Assembly (NCBI GenBank): GCA_910588175.1 | Contig: CAJUQQ010000034.1 | Coordinates: 1-20,202 of the forward strand | DNA: 20,202 nt | Direction: 5' to 3' | Source: an uncultured Oscillibacter sp. | GTDB lineage: Bacteria; Bacillota; Clostridia; Oscillospirales; Oscillospiraceae | In this document: positions 1 through 6,732 of the stretch, piece by piece | Layout: each line of letters starts with the position of its first letter | How positions within the stretch are numbered: the first letter of the stretch is position 1 | Translations under genes and position numbers: made by a program | The notes under the pieces: model-generated | What the model saw: only the letters and a program-made list of their open reading frames with translations | Database searches by the model: none | Told to the model about the DNA's origin: nothing

Positions 1-19
1 AAAGGTCTGAAAACTTGCT

Positions 20-78
20 CAGGCTGGCGAAAACACTTTTTCGACAGCCTGAGGCCCGCCGGAACCGGCGGGCCTCAG
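20..78. repeat. Two adjacent strong hairpins downstream of sigG
   Basis: The first inverted repeat has arms at 20-33 (CAGGCTGGCGAAAA) and 37-51 (TTTTTCGACAGCCTG), paired except for one G/A position. The second is a perfect 14-bp repeat, CTGAGGCCCGCCGG at 49-62 and its complement at 65-78, separated by AA. The two share bases 49-51, so they could be alternative folds. Neither is followed by a T run on either strand, so neither is a standard intrinsic terminator. They may terminate sigG transcription from the right, or be a repetitive palindromic element. The repeats are directly visible; the function is unknown. Confidence 0.7.
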
Positions 79-199
79 AGTGTCAAAAGGGTGAAACCAT
101 ACACAACGGGAAGGAAGCGAGTTACGAAAGAAACTCTGATGGGTTTCTCTCTCAACCCTTCTCCGTTCCGCCGGTCTTCCGCTGGTGCCTTTTTGACAA

Positions 200-970
200 T
201 TAGATATTCTTTTTGATCGTATTGATGGCCCCCTTCTCCAGCCGGGAGACCTGGGCCTGGGAGATGCCCACCTCGGCGGAGACCTCCATCTGGGTCTTCC
301 CCTCGTAAAACCGGAGGGACAGGATGCGCCGCTCCCGGTCGTCCAGGCGCTTCAAAGCGTCCTTCAAGGCGATGCGGTCCGTCCAGTGCTCGTCGGTATT
401 CTGGTTGTCCCGGACCTGATCCATGACGCACAGGGCGTCGCCGCCGTCGGAGTACACCGGCTCGTAAAGGGATACCGGGTCCACAATGGCGTCCATGGCG
501 AAGACCACATCCTCCCGGGGGATGTCCAGCTCCTTGGCGATCTGCTCCACCGTGGGCTCCCGCTGGGTCTCGGCAATCAGACGTTCCCGGACCTGGAGAA
601 CCTTGTAGGCCGTGTCCCGCATGCTGCGGGACACCCGGATGGCGCTGTTGTCCCGGAGATAGCGGCGAATCTCACCGATAATCATGGGCACGCCATAGGT
701 GGAAAACTTCACCGGCTGGTTGATGTCAAAGTTGTCTATGGCCTTGATCAGGCCCACACAGCCCACCTGAAAGAGGTCGTCCACATTTTCTCCCCGGCTG
801 GAGAACCGCTGAATCACCGACAGCACCAATCGGAGGTTTCCCTCAATGAGCTGGCGGCGGGCCTCCTGGTCCCCCTCCTTGGTCCGCCGGAGGAGCGCCA
901 TGGTCTCTTCATTTTTCAAAACCTTCAGCTTGGAGGTATTAACCCCCGCGATCTCGACTTTTCCCTGCAT
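200..970 (-). CDS. sigG: RNA polymerase sporulation sigma factor SigG
   Basis: Sigma-70 family factor of 256 residues, the normal SigG length. It directs late forespore transcription during sporulation. The N-terminus has the SigG-type lead with a GVNTSKL segment near residues 9-15. Region 2 follows, with NLRLVLSVIQRF, DDLFQVGCVGLIKAIDNFD and KFSTYGVPMIIGEIRRYLRD. The C-terminal region 4 has RERRILSLRFYEGKTQMEVS and the helix-turn-helix GISQAQVSRLEKGAI. The ATG at 970 is preceded by an AGGGGG ribosome site on the minus strand. The gene is divergent from the YlmC/YmxH gene; in related Clostridia sigG usually follows spoIIGA-sigE, which are not in this window. No clear sigma-F or sigma-G promoter was recognised upstream. 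Identity is secure; SigF, the only close alternative, is a separate gene here. Confidence 0.96.
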   Translation of the reverse strand: MQGKVEIAGVNTSKLKVLKNEETMALLRRTKEGDQEARRQLIEGNLRLVLSVIQRFSSRGENVDDLFQVGCVGLIKAIDNFDINQPVKFSTYGVPMIIGEIRRYLRDNSAIRVSRSMRDTAYKVLQVRERLIAETQREPTVEQIAKELDIPREDVVFAMDAIVDPVSLYEPVYSDGGDALCVMDQVRDNQNTDEHWTDRIALKDALKRLDDRERRILSLRFYEGKTQMEVSAEVGISQAQVSRLEKGAINTIKKNI

Positions 971-1443
971 GAAAGCCGCCCCCTGGTCAGAAATTCCCCT
1001 TACCGCTGCGCAGCCGCCGGCGGCTCTGCCGCTTTACGATGCGGCGTGCCCCCTGCGGGTGCTCCGTTTCCCGCCTGATAGGCGGAAAACAGCGCCGGAC
1101 GGATCATTTCTTCCCCTTCAACCGGAGCCATACTGAGGTCCGATTGAGTTTTTCAAGAGCCTGTTTCCGATCTCAACCTTTGCGGATTGACGAGGAATTT
1201 TTTTGCCCAGCAGGGCAAACGCCGCGGCAATCCTGACGGATCACAAGGGTTTTTAACAAAGCCTAGGCGGAGAATCCACCGGCGCGACGTGCGCGGAGAG
1301 AGAAGAGACAGGCTCCAATGTCCGGTTCTAAGGGATGTTCTACGCAGAGTATCTCCAGCGGCCTTTTTTCCTATACTGGGAGCTTTTGTCAGAATAGGAC
1401 GGCCCAGCAGCCGCATAGGGTTTCCTGAAAGGAGTTGAGGGTC
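971..1443. other. 473-base intergenic region between sigG and the YlmC/YmxH gene
   Basis: I see no convincing gene. Open frames here lack ribosome sites and family resemblance. It holds several hairpins: CCGCCT-GAT-AGGCGG at 1071-1085 and TTTGCCC-AGCA-GGGCAAA at 1202-1219. The latter is preceded, not followed, by T residues on the plus strand, so it is not a terminator in either direction. The right end carries a candidate promoter for the plus-strand gene. A small RNA is possible in a gap this long, but nothing in the sequence identifies one. Confidence 0.5.
1349..1378 (+). promoter_or_regulatory. Candidate forespore-type promoter for the YlmC/YmxH gene
   Basis: GTATC at 1349-1353 resembles the sigma-F/sigma-G -35 element GYATR in 4 of 5 positions. 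After an 18-base spacer, TATACTG at 1372-1378 matches the sigma-G -10 CATACTA in 5 of 7. TATACT would also serve as a sigma-A -10 but has no TTGACA-like partner at 17 bases. This assignment is tentative; forespore expression would fit the sporulation annotation of the downstream gene and the divergent sigG. Confidence 0.3.
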
Positions 1444-1722
1444 ATGCAGTTCCGGTTTCGGGACCTCCGGCGGAAGGAGGTCATCAACATCAACGACGGC
1501 TGCCGCCTGGGACCGGTGGCGGATGTGGACCTCCGGGTCCCGGAGGGGCAGATCGTTGCCATTGTCGTCTATGGGCCCGCCCGGTTTTTCGGGCTGTTCG
1601 GTCGGGGGGAGGAGTTTTACATCCCCTGGGACTGCATCCAGCGGATCGGGGACGACATCATTTTGATCGACAAGCCCTTCCAGCGGCGGGACCCGGCGCT
1701 GGAGCGGAAGCGGAGGCGCTGA
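1444..1722 (+). CDS. YlmC/YmxH family sporulation protein (PRC-barrel)
   Basis: Protein of 92 residues with the PRC-barrel-like pattern of the YlmC/YmxH sporulation family: a start resembling FRFRDLRRKEVININDGCRL, the segment GPVADVDLR, then a beta-rich core with GRGEEFYIPWDCIQRIGDDIILI. I chose ATG 1444 because AAGGAG at 1429-1434 lies nine bases upstream; the in-frame TTG at 1435 abuts that site and is unlikely. The molecular role of the family is not established; it is commonly associated with sporulation gene neighbourhoods. The gene is head to head with sigG. Its last 65 bases overlap the 3' end of the convergent LysR gene, an unusual arrangement since both ends are coding. No terminator is visible after it. 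Confidence 0.88.
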   Translation: MQFRFRDLRRKEVININDGCRLGPVADVDLRVPEGQIVAIVVYGPARFFGLFGRGEEFYIPWDCIQRIGDDIILIDKPFQRRDPALERKRRR

Positions 1723-2611
1723 GAATCTCCCCCTCTGCCAGCGCCTCCCGCAGAAGTTCTAAAAACAGCTCCATAGCCGGAGTGACCCACCGGCCCTTCC
1801 GCCAGGCGCACAGCGCCGGGGCGGGAACGCCGGAGATCGGGGCCTCCAGCTCCACCAGCCGTCCGTCCTTCAGCTCCTCCTCCGCTACAAAGCGGGGCAG
1901 GTAGGTAAAGCCCAGATTGCTCATGACACAGCGCTTGATGGTCTCGATGCTCCACAGCTCCAGCGTCACGTCCAGCTCAATCTCCCGGCGGCGGAGGTAC
2001 TCCTCCAGGCGGCGGCGGAAAATGCTGTCCGGCTCGTCGGTGACCAGGGAAACAAACTTTCTCTGATCCGGAGTGGTAAAGTCCGGCTCCGTGAAATCCG
2101 GAGAGGCCAGCAGGACAATGTCGTAGCTTCCCATGGACTCCACCTCCAGGGCTTCCCGGTTCCAGTCCATGTCGTAGCCCACCCCCAGGTCGCAGGCTCC
2201 GGTGCGGACGCCCTGGGGAATCTGCATGCAGTTGCAGCTCCGGACAATCAGCCGGACCTGAGGCGCCCGTTCCCGAAAGGCCCGGATTACCGACTGCATC
2301 CGGTAGCACAGCAGGGTCTCCGCCATGTCCACCCGGAGGGTTCCCGCGGGAATCCCTTCGGTCCTCCCGCACTCCAGGAGGCGGTCCGCCGCCGCCAGCA
2401 GCTCCCGGGCCTGGGGCAGCGCCCGTTTCCCCGCTTCCGTCAGCGCCATCCTCCGGCCCACCCGTTCAAAGAGAGGAACTCCCAGCTCCTCCTCCAGCTG
2501 TTGGATTTGAACGGTAATGGTGGACTGGGTATACCCCAGCCGCTCCGCCGCCCTTTGATAACTTCCCTGGTCCACCACAGCCTGGAACGCGCGGAGATTT
2601 CTCAATTCCAT
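1658..2611 (-). CDS. LysR-family transcriptional regulator
   Basis: LysR-type regulator of 317 residues. The N-terminal winged helix-turn-helix spans about residues 1-60, with MELRNLRAFQAVVDQGSYQRA, AERLGYTQSTITVQIQQLEEELGVPLFER and GRRMALTEAG. A co-inducer-binding domain follows from about residue 90. The start ATG at 2611 has GGGAGGCGG upstream on the minus strand. The last ~20 residues are rich in Ala, Pro and Ser and are encoded antisense to the 3' end of the YlmC/YmxH gene, so this tail is probably an added extension, not part of the domain. The gene is divergent from a LysE-type exporter with a perfect LysR-type palindrome between them, the classical arrangement of a LysR activator controlling its exporter. 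The effector is likely an amino acid or similar metabolite, but this cannot be read from sequence. Confidence 0.93.
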   Translation of the reverse strand: MELRNLRAFQAVVDQGSYQRAAERLGYTQSTITVQIQQLEEELGVPLFERVGRRMALTEAGKRALPQARELLAAADRLLECGRTEGIPAGTLRVDMAETLLCYRMQSVIRAFRERAPQVRLIVRSCNCMQIPQGVRTGACDLGVGYDMDWNREALEVESMGSYDIVLLASPDFTEPDFTTPDQRKFVSLVTDEPDSIFRRRLEEYLRRREIELDVTLELWSIETIKRCVMSNLGFTYLPRFVAEEELKDGRLVELEAPISGVPAPALCAWRKGRWVTPAMELFLELLREALAEGEILSASASAPAPGPAAGRACRSK

Positions 2612-2628
2612 AGTCCGCCTCCCGATTC

Positions 2629-2643
2629 ATTGATTTTATCAAT
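2629..2643. promoter_or_regulatory. LysR-type T-N11-A operator palindrome
   Basis: ATTGAT-TTT-ATCAAT is a perfect 6-bp inverted repeat with a three-base spacer, and contains TTGAT-N3-ATCAA, fitting the LysR box rule T-N11-A (T2630, A2642). It lies 18 bases upstream of the LysR start and about 24 bases upstream of the exporter -35 element. That position suits autorepression and activation of the divergent gene. Direct sequence observation with a family-based functional inference. Confidence 0.75.
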
Positions 2644-2665
2644 AGTATACTTCAAAAACTTTTAC

Positions 2666-2694
2666 TTTTCAAATAGATACTTTTCTGCTATGAT
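2666..2694 (+). promoter_or_regulatory. Sigma-A type promoter for the LysE-type exporter
   Basis: TTTTCA (2666-2671) and TATGAT (2689-2694) are separated by 17 bases in an AT-rich stretch between the divergent genes. The -35 is weak (4 of 6), consistent with a promoter that needs the LysR activator bound at the palindrome upstream. Confidence 0.6.
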
Positions 2695-2726
2695 GGGCCC
2701 ATCTCAAACAAAGGACGGTGTCCGTC

Positions 2727-3320
2727 ATGCCCATGTCCCTGCTCCCCTCTTTTCTGCTTTACTGCTATGTAGGCGCCATCACCCCAGGCCCCGCCAACCT
2801 CTGCTCCCTCTCCACCGCCCTGCGGTATGGGAAGGGCCCCGCCCTGCGGCAGTGGCGGGGACTGTTCACGGGCTTTTTTCTGGTGTCCATGGCCTCCGTG
2901 CTGATTACTTATTTTCTGGGCACGATGCTGAATCAGTATGTGGGCCTGCTGTCCTGGGTAGGGGCGGCGTACCTCCTCTGGATGGCCTGGCACACCCTCC
3001 GTTCCTCCTCCGGACCGGAGGGCAGCGCCCCGGAGGCTCCCGGCTTCTGGTCCGGCCTGCTGGTGAACCTCACCAATGTAAAGGTCATGATCTTCTGCCT
3101 GATGGCCCTGGCCTCCTTCGTCCTGCCCCACGCCAAGTCCTTCTGGCCTCTGCTGGCGGCGGGGCTGTTCCTGCCCTTTACCGGGCCGCTGGCAAATCTG
3201 GTCTGGCTTTTTGCCGGGGCGGCTCTGCAAAAGCTCTTCGCCGATCACCGCAAAGCCGTGGACATTGGCTGCGCCGCCGCTCTGGCGCTGTGCGCCGTCA
3301 GCCTGGTCCTGCCCCACTAA
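2727..3320 (+). CDS. LysE/RhtB-family amino acid exporter
   Basis: Integral membrane protein of 197 residues, the usual size for LysE/RhtB exporters, which move amino acids or related solutes out of the cell. The first helix carries the family motif GAITPGPANLCSLSTALRYG. About six hydrophobic segments follow, including FLVSMASVLITYFLG, LLSWVGAAYLLWMAW and a C-terminal CAAALALCAVSLVL. I prefer ATG 2727, 12 bases after AAAGGA at 2709-2714. GTG 2718 is too close to that site, and ATG 2733 is possible. The gene is divergent from the LysR gene and probably controlled by it. The exact substrate is unknown. No clear terminator follows; a 7-bp inverted repeat (CGGACCG/CGGTCCG, 3395-3421) lacks a T run. 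Confidence 0.88.
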   Translation: MPMSLLPSFLLYCYVGAITPGPANLCSLSTALRYGKGPALRQWRGLFTGFFLVSMASVLITYFLGTMLNQYVGLLSWVGAAYLLWMAWHTLRSSSGPEGSAPEAPGFWSGLLVNLTNVKVMIFCLMALASFVLPHAKSFWPLLAAGLFLPFTGPLANLVWLFAGAALQKLFADHRKAVDIGCAAALALCAVSLVLPH

Positions 3321-3467
3321 GAACCTGGATTCCCAACCGGGGGATGCCGGACGGACGAGGTTTTTCCCGTCAGACTAGGCGCTCATCCGGTTCTCGGACC
3401 GAAAAGAACGCTTGCGGTCCGTCTATCCTTCCGGTCAGGATGTACGGCCTCTTTTCCGCTTTCTCAT

Positions 3468-3496
3468 TTGCATTTCCCGGCCCAATGGAGTATGAT
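3468..3496 (+). promoter_or_regulatory. Sigma-A promoter of the isomerase-aldolase operon
   Basis: TTGCAT (3468-3473), a 17-base spacer and TATGAT (3491-3496) sit just upstream of the MtnA-type gene. The predicted leader is only about 25 bases, so there is no room for a riboswitch such as a SAM or purine sensor between the start site and the gene. Confidence 0.75.
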
Positions 3497-3528
3497 GGAA
3501 GCAGACAAGCCGGAAGGAGGCGTTTCCA

Positions 3529-4581
3529 ATGGAACGCATGGATCAGGGGATGCCCTTTCTCCTGCAATACGAAAATGTGGCATGGTATGAGAGCGGCAGG
3601 GTCCGCATCCTGGACCGCCGGGTCTACCCGCGAGAGGTCCGGTTCGAGGTCTGCGAGACCTATCAGGAGGTGGTCCGGGCCATCGCGGACATGGTGACCC
3701 AGAGCGCCGGGCCCTATACCGCCGTGGGCATGGGCATGGCCCTGGCGGCCCACCAGGTCCGGGGCAAAGGCCGGGCGGAGCAAGCCGCTTTCCTCCGTCA
3801 GGCTGCCCATGATCTGGCTCACGCCCGGCCCACCACCGCCAACCGCTACGGGAAAATCACTTTCCGCTGCGCCGCAATAGCGGAGGCGGCGCTGGAGGCG
3901 GGACGGGACCCCATCGCCGCCATTGTGGACGACACGCTGGAATCCCTGGGACGGCGCTACAGTACCATGCAGCTGGTGGGGAACCATCTGGCGGCCCTTA
4001 TCCCGGAGGGCGGGACCCTCCTGACCCAGTGCTACGGGGAAACCATCATCGGGACCCTCATTCGGGCCGCCCGGCGAACGGGCAGGGATTTCCGGGTGTT
4101 CTGCGCGGAGACCCGCCCCTTCCTTCAGGGAGCCCGGCTGACGGCCAGCTGCTTTGCCCAAGCGGGCTTCGACACCACGGTGCTTACCGATAACATGATC
4201 GCCTACGCCATGGAGCGGGAGGGCATCGACCTGTTTACCTCCGCCGCGGACACCATCGCCCGGGATGGGCACATTGCCAACAAAACCGGCACCTTCCAAA
4301 TCGCGATCCTGGCCAAGTATTTCGGCGTACCCTACTACGTCACCGGCATTCCCGACGGGGACAAGCGGTCGGCGGCGGAGATCGTCATCGAACAGCGGGA
4401 CCCCGAACCGGTGCTCACTTCCTGGGGCATCCCCAACACCGTCCCGGAAGTCAGGGGCATCTATCCCTCCTTCGACGTGACGCCGCCTCACCTGATCTCC
4501 GGCGTTGTGACGGACAAGGGGGTTTATGTCCCCTATCTGCTGGACCGCTATTTTGAGACAAACGTTCAGGAATTTTATTGA
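3529..4581 (+). CDS. MtnA/eIF2B-alpha family sugar-1-phosphate isomerase
   Basis: Protein of 350 residues in the methylthioribose-1-phosphate isomerase (MtnA) family, which converts aldose-1-phosphates to ketose-1-phosphates in the cytoplasm. Hallmarks seen: ARPTTANRYGKI near 99-110 (MtnA has RPTAVN), a Cys in LLTQCYGE at 168 matching the catalytic Cys, LTDNM near 219-223, and Asp241 in SAADTIARDGHIANKTGT matching the catalytic Asp. The substrate loop differs from classical MtnA (YGET follows the Cys; GIPDGDK replaces the usual APxSTFD), so the substrate may be 5-deoxyribose-1-phosphate or another pentose-1-phosphate. The ATG follows GGAAGGAGG at 3512-3520. A class II aldolase follows immediately, as in DHAP-shunt/5-deoxyribose (Drd) operons. 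No MtnK-type kinase is adjacent, so substrate may come from a nucleoside phosphorylase encoded elsewhere. Confidence 0.85.
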   Translation: MERMDQGMPFLLQYENVAWYESGRVRILDRRVYPREVRFEVCETYQEVVRAIADMVTQSAGPYTAVGMGMALAAHQVRGKGRAEQAAFLRQAAHDLAHARPTTANRYGKITFRCAAIAEAALEAGRDPIAAIVDDTLESLGRRYSTMQLVGNHLAALIPEGGTLLTQCYGETIIGTLIRAARRTGRDFRVFCAETRPFLQGARLTASCFAQAGFDTTVLTDNMIAYAMEREGIDLFTSAADTIARDGHIANKTGTFQIAILAKYFGVPYYVTGIPDGDKRSAAEIVIEQRDPEPVLTSWGIPNTVPEVRGIYPSFDVTPPHLISGVVTDKGVYVPYLLDRYFETNVQEFY

Positions 4582-4594
4582 GGAGGAATCAGCT

Positions 4595-5260
4595 ATGCTG
4601 CTGCAAGCGGAACGGGAGCTGGTGGCCGAATACGGCAGGAAGATGAGCGCCGACCGTCTCAGTACCGGTACCAGCGGAAATATCAGCATTTTCGTCCCGG
4701 AGCGGGATCTTATGGCCATCAGCCCCTCCGGCATCGGTTACTTCGATATCCGGCCGGAGGACATCGTGGTGACCGATCTGGAGGCCGCCATCGTGGAGGG
4801 GACCCGGAAGCCCTCCAGCGAGTGGGCTCTCCACACGCTCTTTTACAAGCGCAAACCCCACATCCGGGCCATTGTCCACACCCATTCCATGTACTGCGCC
4901 ACCTTCGCGGTACTGGGCCAGCCTCTCCGGGCCGTTCACTACGCCATTGCCGATGCCGGAGCGGCGGAGGTCCCCTGCGCGCCCTATTTCCCCTTCGGCA
5001 CCCTGGAGCTGGCGGAGGCCGCCGTGGAAACCGCCGGGAACAGCGACGCCGTTCTGCTGGGAAACCACGGCCTGGTAGCCTGCGGAAGAGACATTGCCGG
5101 GGCCTACGGCCTGGCGGTGAACATGGAATACGTGGCGGAGCTCCAATACCGGGCCCTGTGCGTTGGAACGCCCAATGTTCTGAGCCAAGAGGCCATGGCC
5201 GATGTGATGGAGCGTTTCCAATCCTATGGGCAGCCGGACGGCAAGAAGACAGGCTATTGA
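4595..5260 (+). CDS. Class II aldolase (fuculose-1-phosphate aldolase type)
   Basis: Zinc-dependent aldolase of 221 residues, close to L-fuculose-1-phosphate aldolase length. It splits ketose-1-phosphates into DHAP plus an aldehyde. Visible motifs are the phosphate-binding TGTSGNIS (24-31) and SPSG (43-46), catalytic Glu76 in SSEWALH, zinc ligands His95 and His97 in VHTHSMY, and His158 in GNHGLVACG. ATG 4595 is chosen over an upstream in-frame start because AGGAGG at 4581-4586 lies eight bases before it. It begins 13 bases after the isomerase stop, so the two are one operon. Together they fit the DHAP shunt: 5-deoxyribulose-1-phosphate or methylthioribulose-1-phosphate to DHAP plus acetaldehyde or methylthioacetaldehyde. 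Fuculose or rhamnulose use is less likely without their isomerases and kinases nearby. Confidence 0.9.
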   Translation: MLLQAERELVAEYGRKMSADRLSTGTSGNISIFVPERDLMAISPSGIGYFDIRPEDIVVTDLEAAIVEGTRKPSSEWALHTLFYKRKPHIRAIVHTHSMYCATFAVLGQPLRAVHYAIADAGAAEVPCAPYFPFGTLELAEAAVETAGNSDAVLLGNHGLVACGRDIAGAYGLAVNMEYVAELQYRALCVGTPNVLSQEAMADVMERFQSYGQPDGKKTGY

Positions 5261-5271
5261 TGAGAGCATAT

Positions 5272-5309
5272 AAAGCGGCGGGACGCTGTACGCGTCCCGC
5301 CGCTTTTTT
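5272..5309 (+). terminator. Rho-independent terminator after the aldolase gene
   Basis: A perfect 15-bp stem, AAAGCGGCGGGACGC (5272-5286) with its complement at 5292-5306, closes a five-base loop (TGTAC) and runs into TTTTTT. It lies 11 bases after the aldolase stop. It may also stop the convergent xdh operon ending at 5330, though the minus-strand T run is short (TTTA). Confidence 0.95.
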
Positions 5310-5329
5310 CCTTTGCTTCCGTTCCTCTG

Positions 5330-5836
5330 TTACTGGGGTGCTTCCTTCCTCAGGCGTTGATACATGGTCTTCTTCACCGCCCGGAGGATGTTCTCATAGC
5401 CGGTGCAGCGGCAGAGGTGGCCGGAGAGGAGCTTGCGCAGCTCATCGTCCGTGTATTCCTTCCCGGATTCCAGAATCTCCACCGCCGTCAGGATAAATCC
5501 CGGCGAACAGAAGCCGCACTGGATCGCCGCCTCATCCACAAACGCCTGCTGAATGTCGCTGAGCTCCCCGTTGGGGCCCAGAAGGCCCTCCAGGGTGCGG
5601 ACCCTTTTGCCCTCCGCCCAGACGGCCAAGTAGATGCAGGAGTTGAACGCCTCGCCGTCGATGAGGACATTGCAGGCGCCGCACTCCCCAACCTCGCAGC
5701 CCTTCTTGACGGAGGTCATGCGGAAGTCGTTCCGCAGCATGTCGGTGAGGCTGGCCCGGACATCCACCGTCCGTTCCACGTCCTTGCCGTTGAGGTTGAA
5801 CCGGACTGTCTGATATTGAATCTGGTGCTTCTCCAT
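5330..5836 (-). CDS. xdhC: Xanthine dehydrogenase iron-sulfur subunit XdhC
   Basis: Protein of 168 residues carrying two [2Fe-2S] clusters that pass electrons from the molybdenum centre to the FAD subunit. The plant-type cluster is ligated by Cys47, Cys52, Cys55 and Cys67 (CEVGECGAC...C). The alpha-helical cluster uses Cys107 and Cys110 (QCGFC) and Cys142 and Cys144 (CRCTGY). All eight ligands are present and the length matches E. coli XdhC. Start choice: ATG 5836 overlaps the xdhB stop as TGATG, with GGAGG nine bases upstream; a GTG at 5839 would add one residue and cannot be excluded. It is the last gene of the xdhA-xdhB-xdhC operon and ends against the shared terminator at 5272-5309. Confidence 0.95.
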   Translation of the reverse strand: MEKHQIQYQTVRFNLNGKDVERTVDVRASLTDMLRNDFRMTSVKKGCEVGECGACNVLIDGEAFNSCIYLAVWAEGKRVRTLEGLLGPNGELSDIQQAFVDEAAIQCGFCSPGFILTAVEILESGKEYTDDELRKLLSGHLCRCTGYENILRAVKKTMYQRLRKEAPQ

Positions 5837-6717
5837 CACAGGTCACCTCCCGCCAGTTTCACGGACTCAATGAAGGCCCGCTTCGCGCTCTCCACGGCGA
5901 TGTGGAGGCGAAAATCTTTGGCTGCCCGCCAGGAGTCCCGGGGATTGATGTCCTCTTTGACGGCCTGGGCGAACTTCTCTGCCAGTTCCAGGCTAACGGG
6001 CTGTCCGGCGGCCAATTGTTCCGCCGTCCCGGCCCGCAGGGGCACGGGACCCGCCACGCCGAAAGCGACCCGGGCCCGCTCCACCGTCTTTTTATCGGCG
6101 GAGAGGCGGACGTTGACGGAGGTACCTAGGGTAGCGATGTCCATGGCGTTCCGCATGGCGTATTTGATGTAGTGGCCGAAACAGTTTTCGTAGCTCTCCT
6201 TGGGAATCAGAATGGCGGTCTGAATCTCCCCCTCCCGGATATCCACCTTGCCCGCCTTGATATAGAAATCATGGATGGTCTGGCGGCGGACGCCCTCCGG
6301 TCCCGTCAGTTCTACAACGGCGTCCCAGGCGTGGAGGGTGGAGGCGGAGTCGGCGGAGGTGACACCATTGCAGGTATTCCCTCCAATGGTGCCGATGTTC
6401 CGAATCTGAGGCCCGCCCACCTGGTCCACGGCCTCTCCCAGAACATGGATGTATTTTTGAATCAGGGGGTCCCGGGTGATGTGGGAGAAGCTGGTAAGGG
6501 AGCCGATCCGGAGGGTTCCGTCCGTCTCCAGGGATACGCCCCGGATTTCGTCCAGGGTTTGGATGGAGATCAGCTCCGCCCCGGTCCTCCGGCCCTCCCG
6601 CATCTGTACCAGCACGTCGGAGCCTCCGGCAATGATCTGGGCCTCGGGATGGGCCAGCCGGAGGGCCACGGCGTCCTTCACGCTTTTGGCCTGGTATAAG
6701 GCTTTCATATCATACAT
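5836..6717 (-). CDS. xdhB: Xanthine dehydrogenase FAD-binding subunit XdhB
   Basis: FAD subunit of 293 residues, essentially the E. coli XdhB length. It takes electrons from the XdhC clusters and hands them to NAD or another acceptor. FAD-binding motifs are IIAGGSDVLVQMR (about 28-40) and QIRNIGTIGGNTCNG with TSADSAST (about 104-127). The CO dehydrogenase flavoprotein C-terminal domain follows, with AMRNAMDIATLGTSVNVRLS. The ATG at 6717 follows AAAGGAGG on the minus strand, and that site lies in the short gap after the xdhA stop (15 bases). The stop overlaps the xdhC ATG, indicating translational coupling. Confidence 0.95.
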   Translation of the reverse strand: MYDMKALYQAKSVKDAVALRLAHPEAQIIAGGSDVLVQMREGRRTGAELISIQTLDEIRGVSLETDGTLRIGSLTSFSHITRDPLIQKYIHVLGEAVDQVGGPQIRNIGTIGGNTCNGVTSADSASTLHAWDAVVELTGPEGVRRQTIHDFYIKAGKVDIREGEIQTAILIPKESYENCFGHYIKYAMRNAMDIATLGTSVNVRLSADKKTVERARVAFGVAGPVPLRAGTAEQLAAGQPVSLELAEKFAQAVKEDINPRDSWRAAKDFRLHIAVESAKRAFIESVKLAGGDL

Positions 6718-6732
6718 ACGCTGGGCCCTCCT

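Noticed and set aside
40..46. TTCGACA, a Spo0A-box match near the window start
   Set aside because: It lies within a hairpin arm downstream of sigG with no promoter nearby; probably chance.
1202..1219. TTTGCCC-AGCA-GGGCAAA hairpin as terminator
   Set aside because: The T run precedes the stem on plus and becomes an A run after it on minus, so neither direction fits.
1153..1416. 87-codon minus-strand open frame in the sigG upstream gap
   Set aside because: No ribosome site, Arg/Ser/Leu-rich shadow-like sequence and no recognisable features.
3395..3421. CGGACCG/CGGTCCG inverted repeat as exporter terminator
   Set aside because: The loop is 13 bases and there is no following T run.
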